This document shows, piece after piece, positions 32,740-41,634 of a stretch of 64,000 bases of DNA. Source of the DNA: JBBIRW01 sp037441565 (GTDB lineage: Bacteria; Desulfobacterota; JBBIRW01). Numbering within the stretch: the stretch's first letter is position 1; the number at the start of each line of letters is the position of its first letter. The notes under the pieces were generated by a model. The model had not been told where the DNA came from. It was given only the letters and a program-made list of their open reading frames with translations, and did not search any database. Location: contig JBBIRW010000001.1 in NCBI GenBank assembly GCA_037441565.1, positions 248,001 to 312,000 of the forward strand, written 5' to 3'. The translations under genes were made by a program, and so were the position numbers.

Positions 32740-33939
32740 TCATTGAGTGCCTGGGGTTATAATAATTGATGAGTCTCCTCTTCTTGTTGATCTCTGATTT
32801 TTTAGAATCATGAGTGCCCTTTTGATACCTTCTCTGAAAAACGGGATTGAAGAAGGGTCTTTTTTATAATCAAGTGCCCTTATCACAGCAACGACCTTCC
32901 TTAAATCGTTATGGAAACCCTTTTTAAGGTAAAAGAGCCCTATTTCTTCAAGCCTTCCCCTGTAAAGAGACCTTTGCTCATCAGGAAATCTTGTTACTGC
33001 CTCTTCAATAATCTCGCTATACTGCTCTTCCCTCACATGGATCGAAACAATAATTCTTGATTCTTCCAGCAAGAAAAGTTTATCTGCGTATGCGTTCAGG
33101 AACTTCGAGTCAGCAAAGAATCCCTTAAACTCCCTTTTATCGAGTAGCGTATTGCTTACAGATAGGTCATGTTCAGAGGATTCGATTCTTTCGAGATTCT
33201 CTCTTAGATAATCGGCTTTATGAATTTTTAGAGTCGGGATTTTTGATTCATATTTTATGAACTCAACTCTTTCCTTCGAGCCTGGGTTCTTTTGAAATGC
33301 CTCCCTAATTTCATATCCGGCATATTCCGGTTCAACAGGAAAGATCATTTCATCCATTTTTTCTATGCTTGTTTTAACCTTTTTATAGTCCCTGGCAGAA
33401 AGCTCTAAACAGGAGAATTTATTTATCCCATCTATGTCATTTATTATACCCTGAACAAGCAGATATGTGTTATAAGTAGGAATAATAAGAAAAATATGCT
33501 TGTTGCCAGAATAATCAGGGGGGCTCATCCATGCTTCGATTCCCTCTGGATAGTCTGATACTGATTTCTTCCCTTCCTGCTCTATCTCTTCCACAACTGC
33601 ATCAGTTATGCCAAGTGTTCGCCATCTGTGAAAGATTCTTCTTATCTCTTTTTTCAGATGTTTGTCCGATGTTTCTGAATAGATTTCTTTAAGATCATGT
33701 AGGATCGAAAACTCCTTCATCAAACCGACTGCACATAATATATCAATACTGAATCTATCTTCATAGGATAAAAGGCGTTTGATAAATTCATTCCAGCTAC
33801 CAGGAAGACTTACAGTAAATCTGGAGAGATCTTTCCCCGAGATTTCTGTAAGTAACCTGATCCCTTCCATCCAATGTTCACTATCCCCTTTGTCAAGGGC
33901 TTCCTTTAGCGAATAAAGTATATTAACGATCTTTTCCAT
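32740..33939 (-). CDS. Hypothetical protein, helical-repeat N-terminus
   Basis: This 399-residue minus-strand gene is not recognised. The N-terminal half (about 1-130) is all-helical and HEAT-like (LKEIYSETSDKHLKKEIRRIFHRW-type, shown in part). The middle has a beta-rich stretch (HIFLIIPTYNTYLLVQGI) and the C-terminus a second helical region rich in acidic and basic residues. No signal peptide or membrane helix is seen. It is convergent with mce and divergent from the DUF151 gene, with a candidate minus-strand -10 TATACT at 33968-33973. An orphan gene with coding-like composition; function unknown. Confidence 0.65.
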   Translation of the reverse strand: MEKIVNILYSLKEALDKGDSEHWMEGIRLLTEISGKDLSRFTVSLPGSWNEFIKRLLSYEDRFSIDILCAVGLMKEFSILHDLKEIYSETSDKHLKKEIRRIFHRWRTLGITDAVVEEIEQEGKKSVSDYPEGIEAWMSPPDYSGNKHIFLIIPTYNTYLLVQGIINDIDGINKFSCLELSARDYKKVKTSIEKMDEMIFPVEPEYAGYEIREAFQKNPGSKERVEFIKYESKIPTLKIHKADYLRENLERIESSEHDLSVSNTLLDKREFKGFFADSKFLNAYADKLFLLEESRIIVSIHVREEQYSEIIEEAVTRFPDEQRSLYRGRLEEIGLFYLKKGFHNDLRKVVAVIRALDYKKDPSSIPFFREGIKRALMILKNQRSTRRGDSSIIITPGTQ

Positions 33940-34077
33940 GAAATTCTCTATTTTGAATTTCTAATAAAGTATAATAACTAAAAAGCGAGTTTAAAAGAAG
34001 ATTTATTATGATATTTTGAGTGATTCAATAAGTTAGAAAAATATGATAGAATTTTTTAAAAAATGCGGAGTTATACT

Positions 34078-34596
34078 ATGAAGAAGGCAATTATTCTTTT
34101 AATGATATCGATCTTATTGAGCCTTCAGTGTGCCCCAAGGGCATCATCTGAAAATAGCGAGGGTCTTCTTGAGATGGTAGTTAAGGATATTTATATCGAT
34201 AGCAGAACCGAGGCACCAGTTGTCGTTCTGAAGGAAAAAAATGGCGAGAGGACGCTTATGCTTGTCATAGGAATATATGAGGCCCATGCAATTGTAAGAA
34301 AGATGAGAAAGATTACAACACCAAGACCGATGACCCATGATTTACTTGAAAATCTTATAAGAATATTTAAAGCCAAGGTTGATAGAATAGTAATAACCGC
34401 TCTGAAAAACAATACATACTATGCAACAATAGATGTATCCTCAGCCAATGAACATTTTCAGATAGATTCAAGACCAAGTGATGCAATTGCAATTGCCCTC
34501 TCAATGGATATCCCTATATATACCGTAAAAGAGGTCATTGAGGAATCAAAAAAGCTGGACCTAAAGGAATTAAAAGAGAGGGGTGATGCAATATAA
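34078..34596 (+). CDS. DUF151 (bifunctional nuclease) family protein with signal peptide
   Basis: From ATG 34078 (GGAG seven bases upstream; the ATG at 34063 lies before this site) the protein has 172 residues. An N-terminal hydrophobic stretch (KKAIILLMISILLSLQC) looks like a signal or lipid-anchor sequence, with Cys in an imperfect lipobox. The rest is DUF151: LLEMVVKDIYIDSRTEAPVV, then SSRPSDAIAIAL-like residues (DSRPSDAIAIAL). The family includes plant bifunctional nucleases and Thermotoga TM0160. Export of a DUF151 protein is somewhat unusual. Its stop overlaps the proposed start of hxlA. Confidence 0.85.
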   Translation: MKKAIILLMISILLSLQCAPRASSENSEGLLEMVVKDIYIDSRTEAPVVVLKEKNGERTLMLVIGIYEAHAIVRKMRKITTPRPMTHDLLENLIRIFKAKVDRIVITALKNNTYYATIDVSSANEHFQIDSRPSDAIAIALSMDIPIYTVKEVIEESKKLDLKELKERGDAI

Positions 34597-35261
34597 ATCC
34601 ATCAATCCTTCAAAGAAAGCACCCTATACTCCAACTTGCCCTTGATCATCTGGATATAAACAGGGCGGTGAGCATCGCTTCTGAAGTAGTTGATGAAATT
34701 GATATTATTGAGGCTGGGACCCCGTTGATTAAATCAGAGGGGGTAAGAGCTGTTGGAATTCTGAGAAAGGAATTTCCAGAGAAGGTAATCCTTGCTGATA
34801 TGAAGATTATGGATACAGGAGCTCTCGAGGCCAATCTTGCATTCGACCAGGGTGCTGATATGGTGACGGTATGTGCTGCTGCTCCGGATGAAACTGTAAG
34901 GGCTGTAATTAAGGTTGCAGAACGCAGAGAAAGAATTGCTGTTGTAGATATGATTGGGATAAAGCTAATTGTTGGAAGATTAAGGGAATTGGAAAGGTTA
35001 AATCCTCATGTTATTGCAGTTCATAAAGGGATCGACCAGCAGGAAATAGGCGAGGATCCACTTGAAAATGTAGCAGTTGTGCGTCGTATTACAAAAACCC
35101 CCATCTCCATTGCGGGAGGAATAACACCTACGCTTTTAGTAAAGATCCTTCCCATGAAACCAGCCATTGTTGTTATAGGATCATATATTACAAAGGCTGA
35201 GAGACCATTGGTAGCAGCAAAGGAAATAAAGGGGATAATATGTTCTGCAGAGAGATTCTAA
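34593..35261 (+). CDS. hxlA: 3-hexulose-6-phosphate synthase, apparent ATA start
   Basis: The frame encodes a hexulose-6-phosphate synthase: HPILQLALDHLD, IEAGTPLIKSEGV, ADMKIMDTGALEA and IAVHKGIDQQ-like residues, with a C-terminal ISIAGGITP. It joins ribulose 5-phosphate and formaldehyde, or runs in reverse to make pentose phosphate. The first ATG/GTG/TTG in frame is GTG 34668, which would delete the conserved first strand (QLALD). The frame opens only after a stop at 34584. ATA at 34593, overlapping the DUF151 stop as ATAA and nine bases after AGGGG, gives 222 residues, the expected length. A frameshift or ATC start at 34605 are alternatives. Confidence 0.85.
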   Translation: MNPSILQRKHPILQLALDHLDINRAVSIASEVVDEIDIIEAGTPLIKSEGVRAVGILRKEFPEKVILADMKIMDTGALEANLAFDQGADMVTVCAAAPDETVRAVIKVAERRERIAVVDMIGIKLIVGRLRELERLNPHVIAVHKGIDQQEIGEDPLENVAVVRRITKTPISIAGGITPTLLVKILPMKPAIVVIGSYITKAERPLVAAKEIKGIICSAERF

Positions 35262-35803
35262 AAAAAATAAAGGCTATAACAGACAGGATCAATGAAGAAG
35301 ATTTTAGAAAATTTATAAACGAAATAAAGAAGGCACCAAGGATTTATATCATTGGATATGGAAGATCAGGGCTTGTGGCCAGAGCCTTTGCAATGAGACT
35401 TGTGCATCTTAGGAAAAAGGTTTTTGTAATAGGTGAAACGGTAACACCTGCCATGAGGGCTGGTGATGTATTGCTTGCTGTTTCAGGATCCGGGGAGACC
35501 CCAATGGTAGTAGAAGTTGCAAGGGCTGCAAAAAGATTAAAGGGGAAGATAATAGCTGTTACAAAGAAGAAAAAATCACCGCTTTATGAACTCGCCGATC
35601 TATGTGTCATCATTCCCACCCCTGAGACCCTAAAATCGGCTGATCATTATGAGGTGAGGGAATTGGCAGGTTTTCCTTCACCCCCTCTTGGGTCTCTCTT
35701 CGAGATATCTGCATTGATCTTCTTTGAAGCCTGTGTAATTACCCTTATGATTGAGCTTGGAATAAAGGAAGAAGAGATGCAAAAAATTCATGCCAATTTA
35801 TAA
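35240..35803 (+). CDS. hxlB: 6-phospho-3-hexuloisomerase
   Basis: The protein (187 residues) is a SIS-domain isomerase with GYGRSGLVARAFAMRL, the SGSGET phosphate loop and SADHYE-type residues near the end, interconverting hexulose 6-phosphate and fructose 6-phosphate. It overlaps hxlA by 22 bases, and the pair is typical of archaea and methylotrophs. In an anaerobe without a visible methanol or methylamine pathway the pair probably supplies ribulose 5-phosphate in the absence of the oxidative pentose pathway, or detoxifies formaldehyde. Confidence 0.93.
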   Translation: MFCREILKKIKAITDRINEEDFRKFINEIKKAPRIYIIGYGRSGLVARAFAMRLVHLRKKVFVIGETVTPAMRAGDVLLAVSGSGETPMVVEVARAAKRLKGKIIAVTKKKKSPLYELADLCVIIPTPETLKSADHYEVRELAGFPSPPLGSLFEISALIFFEACVITLMIELGIKEEEMQKIHANL

Positions 35804-35811
35804 AAATTTTA

Positions 35812-35841
35812 TTTACGGAAAGCTTTCTTTAATGCTATATT
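35812..35841 (+). promoter_or_regulatory. Possible promoter of aconitase gene
   Basis: TTTACG (35812-35817) and TATATT (35836-35841) are 18 bases apart, about 40 bases before the GTG start. A short GAAAGCTTTC palindrome lies in the spacer. The match is moderate. Confidence 0.35.
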
Positions 35842-35881
35842 TTTAGTTTGGAGTAATTGAAAAATAGAAAGGAGGTATAAA

Positions 35882-37816
35882 GTGGGTAAAAGTATAGCGA
35901 GGAAAATACTGGAAAGTCATCTTGTATCCGGGGAAATGATTCCTGGAAAGGAAATAGCGATATCCATAGATCAAACTCTGACGCAGGATGCTACCGGTAC
36001 CATGGCATATCTCCAATTCGAGGCTATGCATGTGCCCCGGGTAAGAACCAAATTATCAGTAAGCTATGTAGATCACAATACACTTCAGACAGGATATGAA
36101 AATGCAGATGATCACAGATTCCTGCAAACAATAGCAGCGAAATATGGAATCTATTTCTCCAAACCCGGGAACGGAATCTGTCATCAGGTTCACCTCGAGA
36201 GATTTGCTGTTCCAGGTGAGACCCTTCTGGGTTCTGACAGCCATACTCCAACAGCTGGCGGAATAGGAATGATTGCTATTGGCGTTGGAGGACTTGACGT
36301 TGCAATGGCTATGGCAGGGCAGCCATTCTATATGATTATGCCAAAAATTGTTCTTGTAAAACTGACGGGAAAGCCCGGTCCATGGGTCACTGCAAAGGAT
36401 GTGATCCTTGAGCTTTTAAGGAGGCTTACCGTAAAAGGAGGAATTGGAAGGATTTTTGAATATGGTGGTGAAGGTATAAAGGAATTCAGTGTTCCGGAAA
36501 GATCTACCATTACAAACATGGGTGCTGAGCTTGGTGCCACAACATCAATATTTCCCAGTGATGAAATAACCCTGAAATATATGAAGGCACAAAAGAGGGA
36601 GCATCAGTGGAATATGATTCTTCCTGATCCTGACGCAATATATGATGAGGTAATTGAAGTAAACCTTTCAGATCTTGAGCCACTCATTGCAAGACCTCAC
36701 AGCCCGGACAATGTATGTAAGGTAAGGGAGATTGCAGGTCTGAAGGTGGATCAAGTTGCCATCGGATCATGCACAAACTCATCATATAAAGAACTGATGG
36801 TTGTTGCAGAGATGCTCAAGGGGAAAAAGGTCCATCCTGATGTGAGCTTTGTTATCTCTCCAGGATCCAAGCAGGTTCTTAATATGCTTGCAAAAAATGG
36901 GGCTCTTTCAATTCTCATTGAGGCTGGGGCTCGAATACTGGAAACAACCTGTGGTCCTTGTATAGGGATGGGACAGGCACCTCCATGGAATGGTGTGTCT
37001 GTTAGATCATTCAATAGAAATTTTGAGGGGAGAAGTGGAACACCAAATGCACAAGTTTACCTTGCATCCCCCGAGGTTTGTGCTGCAACAGCCCTTATGG
37101 GTGTAATTACTGATCCGAGAACTCTCGGTGAACCTGTAAAGGTTGAAATACCCGAAGAGTTCATAATAGATGACAGCCTCATTATCCCTCCCTCAAAGGA
37201 ACCAGAGAGGGTTGAGATTATAAGAGGACCTAATATTAAGCCTTTACCCAGAAGGGGCTCTATGCCAGAAAAGTTAACAGGAAAAGTGCTTCTTAAAGTT
37301 GGCGATAATATTTCAACCGATCATATCCTTCCTGCTGGTGCAAAGATCTTACCGTTGAGGTCAAATATACCGGCCATTTCTGAGTACACATTCCATGTCA
37401 TAGATCCATCATTTCCTAAGAGGGCGAAGGAGAGCGGAGGAGGATTTATAATAGGGGGTGCCAATTATGGACAGGGCTCAAGCAGGGAGCATGCGGCAAT
37501 TGCTCCAATGTACCTTGGTATAAAGGCGGTAATCGCACTTTCCTTTGCGAGAATTCACAGGGACAATTTAATAAACTTTGGCATACTTCCCCTCACATTT
37601 GTTGATGAGGAAGACTATGAGATGGTTGAACAGGATAATGAACTTGAAATAGAGAATATTGTTGATTTACTTAAATCTCAGAAAGAGCCGCTTGTTGTTA
37701 AAAATCTTACCAAGGGAACAAAATTTGAAGTTAAGCATGGACTTACCACAAATCAGATCGAGATGCTCCTTGCAGGTGGAAAGCTCAATTTAGTGAAGGA
37801 AAAGGTATCACAATAA
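35882..37816 (+). CDS. acn: Aconitate hydratase
   Basis: This 644-residue enzyme has the [4Fe-4S] cysteines 297 (GSCTNSS), 357 and 360 (TCGPCIGMG) of aconitases, and the swivelling C-terminal domain (about 480-640) with GGANYGQGSSREHAA. Length and order match the mitochondrial-like single-chain type found in deltaproteobacteria and related anaerobes, rather than E. coli AcnA or AcnB. It isomerises citrate and isocitrate. GTG is preceded by AGGAGGT. A clean terminator follows the stop, so this is the end of a transcription unit. Confidence 0.93.
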   Translation: MGKSIARKILESHLVSGEMIPGKEIAISIDQTLTQDATGTMAYLQFEAMHVPRVRTKLSVSYVDHNTLQTGYENADDHRFLQTIAAKYGIYFSKPGNGICHQVHLERFAVPGETLLGSDSHTPTAGGIGMIAIGVGGLDVAMAMAGQPFYMIMPKIVLVKLTGKPGPWVTAKDVILELLRRLTVKGGIGRIFEYGGEGIKEFSVPERSTITNMGAELGATTSIFPSDEITLKYMKAQKREHQWNMILPDPDAIYDEVIEVNLSDLEPLIARPHSPDNVCKVREIAGLKVDQVAIGSCTNSSYKELMVVAEMLKGKKVHPDVSFVISPGSKQVLNMLAKNGALSILIEAGARILETTCGPCIGMGQAPPWNGVSVRSFNRNFEGRSGTPNAQVYLASPEVCAATALMGVITDPRTLGEPVKVEIPEEFIIDDSLIIPPSKEPERVEIIRGPNIKPLPRRGSMPEKLTGKVLLKVGDNISTDHILPAGAKILPLRSNIPAISEYTFHVIDPSFPKRAKESGGGFIIGGANYGQGSSREHAAIAPMYLGIKAVIALSFARIHRDNLINFGILPLTFVDEEDYEMVEQDNELEIENIVDLLKSQKEPLVVKNLTKGTKFEVKHGLTTNQIEMLLAGGKLNLVKEKVSQ

Positions 37817-37831
37817 AAAATCCAGCATTTA

Positions 37832-37865
37832 AAAAAGGGTGGAGGTGTTTGCTTCCACCCTTTTT
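37832..37865 (+). terminator. Intrinsic terminator after aconitase gene
   Basis: A perfect 12-base stem pairs 37832-37843 with 37854-37865 (AAAAAGGGTGGA and TCCACCCTTTTT), with a 10-base loop and a run of T at the 3' side. It sits 16 bases after the aconitase stop and 15 bases before era, so era must be transcribed from a promoter inside or after it, or by readthrough. Confidence 0.92.
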
Positions 37866-37879
37866 ATTTATTATCCGCC

Positions 37880-38776
37880 ATGGAAGAGAAAAAATCCTTC
37901 AGATGTGGGTATATTTCTATAGTTGGAAAGCCCAATGTGGGAAAATCCACACTTATGAACAGTATCTTAGGATCAAAGGTCTCGATAATTTCAGAAAAAC
38001 CACAGACAACGCGGAATCGTATTGTTGGAATAAAAAATCTTCCTGACGCCCAGCTTATTTTTCTTGATACACCCGGCATCCATATTCCCAGGAGAAAGCT
38101 GAATGAATTAATGGTTGAACAGGCTTTCTCTGCCATGGAAGACTCAGATGTAATCTTATTTATGATTGATATGCAATCCCCATATGGTGATGAAGATCGG
38201 CTTGTTTTGAAAAAATTAAGCAGCGAGAAGCCTGTTATCCTTGTTATTAACAAGATTGATCTTTTTAAAAAAAGCGAGATTCTTCCTGTTATTGATGAAT
38301 ACAGAAATCTATTCAATTTTAAGGAAATAGTGCCTGTTTCCGCTTTATACATGGATGGGATTGATATACTTTTAAACCTTGCCAAAAATTACCTCCCGGA
38401 GGGACCGCCCTTTTATCCAGAGGATATATTAACTGATCAAACTGAGAGATTTTTTGCTGCTGAGACAATAAGGGAAAAGATATATGAACTAACAAGACAG
38501 GAGATACCATTCTCAACAGCTGTTTATGTTGATGAATTCAAAGAAAATGCTGAAAAGGGGATAATTGAAATTAGGGCAATAATATACGTTGAAAGGGATT
38601 CGCAGAAAGGTATCTTGATTGGTGAGAAAGGAAATATGATAAAGGAGATTGGTACAAGGGCAAGAATGGATCTCGAGAGATTTTTCGGGATTAAGGTCTT
38701 TCTGGATCTATGGGTTAAGGTGTTGAAAAACTGGTCAAAGGATACAGTCATGCTTAAAAGAATTGGATACGGATAA
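37880..38776 (+). CDS. era: GTPase Era
   Basis: The protein (298 residues) has the G1 loop GKPNVGKST, the effector segment SEKPQTTRNRI, the G3 DTPG and NKID motifs, and the C-terminal KH domain with GILIGEKGNMIKEIG. Era binds the 3' end of 16S rRNA during 30S assembly. The start lies just after a terminator with only weak upstream signals; der follows six bases later, and both are probably transcribed together. Confidence 0.96.
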   Translation: MEEKKSFRCGYISIVGKPNVGKSTLMNSILGSKVSIISEKPQTTRNRIVGIKNLPDAQLIFLDTPGIHIPRRKLNELMVEQAFSAMEDSDVILFMIDMQSPYGDEDRLVLKKLSSEKPVILVINKIDLFKKSEILPVIDEYRNLFNFKEIVPVSALYMDGIDILLNLAKNYLPEGPPFYPEDILTDQTERFFAAETIREKIYELTRQEIPFSTAVYVDEFKENAEKGIIEIRAIIYVERDSQKGILIGEKGNMIKEIGTRARMDLERFFGIKVFLDLWVKVLKNWSKDTVMLKRIGYG

Positions 38777-38782
38777 GAACCC

Positions 38783-40096
38783 ATGGGCAAGAAACCTGTT
38801 GTAGCAATAATCGGCAGACCGAATGTGGGAAAGTCGACCCTCTTCAACAGAATGGTTGGATACAGAAAATCCATTGTGCACGATCAACCTGGAGTGACAA
38901 GGGACAGGATTTATGCAGACATTAAGGTCGGTTCAAGATGCTTTACTCTTGTAGATACGGGTGGTTATGAGAAAGTGTCTGATGAAGATCTGGGAAAAAA
39001 GGTTTTAATTAGTATAAAAGAATCCATTAAGGAAGCAGATATCATACTTTTACTCCTTGACGGGAAGGAAGGGATAACTCCTTTTGATATTGATATATAT
39101 AGGGATTTAAAGAAGACGGGGAAGCCTATCATATTTGCTGTAAACAAGATAGACGATGAAAAACATATGGGACGGATTTATGATTTTTATTCACTTGGTG
39201 TCGAGAATATATACCCTCTATCGGCTGAACATAACAGAGGAATCGATGATATCATCTCAGCAATTCTTCAGAATATCTCATATTATGAGGAAGATGGTGT
39301 CGAGGAGGAACCAATAAAGGTGGCAATCATTGGAAGGGCTAATGTGGGTAAATCCTCGTTTTTTAACAGGATAATTGGTTATGAAAGATCCATCGTAAGT
39401 GATATACCAGGCACAACAAGGGATACTGTGGATACGGTTGTTGAATCTGGTGAGAATAAATTCCTGCTTCTCGATACAGCCGGAATGAAAAAAAGGTCAA
39501 AGATAAAAAGCTCTATTGAATTCTATAGTATAAACAGGGCTTTAAAGGCAATAGAAAGATCTGATGTTGTTATCCTGATGATTGATGCATCTGAGGGTCC
39601 CACAGATCAGGATGCAAAGCTTGGTGGATTTTGTGAAGAAGAAGGTAAAGGGATAATTATTGTTGTTAATAAATGGGATCTGATAAAGGAGAAGGCAAAC
39701 AGAAAAAAATATGAAGAGATAGTAAGATCCAGGCTTCAATTTCTCGATTTTGCACCCGTTATATTTACTTCCGCAAAGGAAGGATTTGGAATAAAAGAAA
39801 CAATGGATAAAATTAAACAGGTTTATCTGGAAAGAAAAAAGAGGATACCAACATCAAAGCTCAACGATACCCTTGGAAATATTTTTAAATCCTCTCCACC
39901 TCCATCATACAAAGGAAGGAAGATCAATCTCTATTATGCAACGCAGATAAGCTCCTCTCCGCCAAATTTTATTCTTTTTTTGAATTATCCCGAGGGTATA
40001 ACCAATACATATATTCGCTACATCAAAAATTCACTGAGAAAAGAGTTTGGTTTTGATGGTGTTCCTATTAAGATTATCCTTAGAAGGAGGAGATAA
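38783..40096 (+). CDS. der: GTPase Der (EngA)
   Basis: Der is identified by two consecutive GTPase domains in 437 residues: first GRPNVGKSTLFN with DTGG and NKID, second GRANVGKSSFFN with DTAG and NKWD, followed by a KH-like C-terminal domain (about 350-437). It acts in 50S subunit maturation. The stop overlaps the next start (TAATG). Pairing with era is common. Confidence 0.97.
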   Translation: MGKKPVVAIIGRPNVGKSTLFNRMVGYRKSIVHDQPGVTRDRIYADIKVGSRCFTLVDTGGYEKVSDEDLGKKVLISIKESIKEADIILLLLDGKEGITPFDIDIYRDLKKTGKPIIFAVNKIDDEKHMGRIYDFYSLGVENIYPLSAEHNRGIDDIISAILQNISYYEEDGVEEEPIKVAIIGRANVGKSSFFNRIIGYERSIVSDIPGTTRDTVDTVVESGENKFLLLDTAGMKKRSKIKSSIEFYSINRALKAIERSDVVILMIDASEGPTDQDAKLGGFCEEEGKGIIIVVNKWDLIKEKANRKKYEEIVRSRLQFLDFAPVIFTSAKEGFGIKETMDKIKQVYLERKKRIPTSKLNDTLGNIFKSSPPPSYKGRKINLYYATQISSSPPNFILFLNYPEGITNTYIRYIKNSLRKEFGFDGVPIKIILRRRR

Positions 40097-40641
40097 TGAT
40101 AATTCCATATGGAGAAAAGATACCAAAGATTCATGAAAGTGTTTTCATTGCTGAGGGCAGCTTTATAATCGGTGATGTTGAAATAGATGAGAACTGCAGT
40201 ATATGGTTTAACTGTGTTATAAGGGGCGATGTAAACTTTATCAGAATTGGAAGAAGGACTAATATTCAGGATGGCGCAATTCTTCATGTAACGAGAGAAA
40301 AGCATCCGCTTATAATTGGAAGTAATGTATCAATAGGTCATGGTGCAATACTTCATGGATGCAGAATCGGCAATGATGTTCTTATTGGTATTGGCGCAAT
40401 AGTCCTTGATGGAGTAACAATTGGTGATGGATCCATTATAGGGGCTGGATCCGTCGTAGCTGAGGGGACTGTTGTCCCGCCAAATTCTATATTTATGGGT
40501 ATCCCTGCACAATTTAAAAAGGAGGTTTCGGAAAAAGACAGGGAGAGAATTTCCACAACTGTCCGTAATTATATCCATTATGCATCTGTATATTTAAAAG
40601 CAAGACAGACTTCAAAGATAACAGGGAGGGGTAAGGAATGA
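40096..40641 (+). CDS. Gamma-carbonic anhydrase family hexapeptide protein
   Basis: The protein (181 residues) folds as a left-handed beta helix of hexapeptide repeats (VSIGHGAILHGCRIGNDVLIG). The three zinc histidines of gamma-carbonic anhydrases, His64, His82 and His87, are present (ILHVTREK, IGHGAILHGC). Many homologues (YrdA/PaaY type) have weak or no measured hydratase activity, so the reaction is not certain. It follows der with a one-base overlap and overlaps the next gene by four. Confidence 0.88.
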   Translation: MIIPYGEKIPKIHESVFIAEGSFIIGDVEIDENCSIWFNCVIRGDVNFIRIGRRTNIQDGAILHVTREKHPLIIGSNVSIGHGAILHGCRIGNDVLIGIGAIVLDGVTIGDGSIIGAGSVVAEGTVVPPNSIFMGIPAQFKKEVSEKDRERISTTVRNYIHYASVYLKARQTSKITGRGKE

Positions 40642-41567
40642 AGCTTGCTGCATCAATTGATGTTGGCAGTAATACATTGAGACTCCTCATAGCAGAGGTT
40701 ATGGAGAATGGATCATTAAATATCCTTAAAAAATTAAATAAAATTACCAGGCTTGCCGAAGGATTGGAAAAAGATGGGATTATTAAAAAGGAAGCTATGG
40801 AGAGAACGGAAAGGGCGCTTCAAGAATTTATCGGTATTATTAACAAATATGGTGTAATTCTCATGAGAGCGGTAGGAACGAGCGCACTCAGGGAGGCGCA
40901 GAATGGAGAAGATTTTACAGAAAAGATCTCGAAGGAACTCAATCTTAAAATAGAGGTAATAACTCCGGAGGAAGAGGCAGAACTTACTGCAATGGGTGTT
41001 CTTTTTTCTCTTGGTATCATTCCTGAGAAAGCCATCATTATTGATATAGGAGGAGGAAGCACTGAATTCATAAAAATGGATAATGGAAAAATTGAAAAAA
41101 TAAAAAGTTTGAAAACAGGGGTTGTTAAGCTTACCGAATGCTTTATCAAAAACCATCCGACACCTTTAAGTGAGATCCATCAACTTAAATCTGCGCTGAC
41201 CTCACTAATAGTTCCACTAAGGGGGGAGATTTCTTCAGTGAATGACGATCCAGTTCTGATAGGGACTGCCGGGACAATAACGAATCTTGCTGCAATGGAT
41301 TTAGGAATGAGGGTATATAGACCTGAGAGGATAAATGGACACATTTTAAAAAGAAAAAGAGTGGAGGAATTGTTTAAAATTCTCTCCTCACTCAGCACCA
41401 CTGAGAGAAGATCAATTCCAGGGATGGAGAGCGGCAGGGAGGATGTGATAATTGCAGGGACTGTGTTTCTCCTGAGCTGTTTTGATCTTTTCGGAAAAGA
41501 TGAGCTCATTACAAGTGATGGTGGTCTGCTTGAAGGTACCCTGAAGCAGCTGATTTCCCGGACATAG
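40638..41567 (+). CDS. ppx: Exopolyphosphatase / guanosine pentaphosphatase family protein (short form)
   Basis: At 309 residues this is the short Ppx/GppA type with only the ASKHA ATPase-like catalytic domains. SIDVGSNTLRLLIAE and IIDIGGGSTEF are the two phosphate loops; GTAGTITN follows. It would hydrolyse polyphosphate or pppGpp; the two activities cannot be separated from sequence. The ATGA overlap with the carbonic anhydrase-like gene shows coupling. Confidence 0.9.
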   Translation: MKLAASIDVGSNTLRLLIAEVMENGSLNILKKLNKITRLAEGLEKDGIIKKEAMERTERALQEFIGIINKYGVILMRAVGTSALREAQNGEDFTEKISKELNLKIEVITPEEEAELTAMGVLFSLGIIPEKAIIIDIGGGSTEFIKMDNGKIEKIKSLKTGVVKLTECFIKNHPTPLSEIHQLKSALTSLIVPLRGEISSVNDDPVLIGTAGTITNLAAMDLGMRVYRPERINGHILKRKRVEELFKILSSLSTTERRSIPGMESGREDVIIAGTVFLLSCFDLFGKDELITSDGGLLEGTLKQLISRT

Positions 41568-41634
41568 GGAATTGAATCCATTTGTGCTTTTATATAAAGT
41601 ATTAAAAACTATTTTGAAATTTTCGAGGTACTTT

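Noticed and set aside
34586..34640. ATG 34586 as start of hxlA
   Set aside because: Its frame stops after about 18 codons and does not encode the Hps strand; only a base error would join it.
37864..38385. Minus-strand frame of 173 codons across the start of era
   Set aside because: Era is unmistakable on the + strand; the antisense frame reflects the purine-rich codon pattern.
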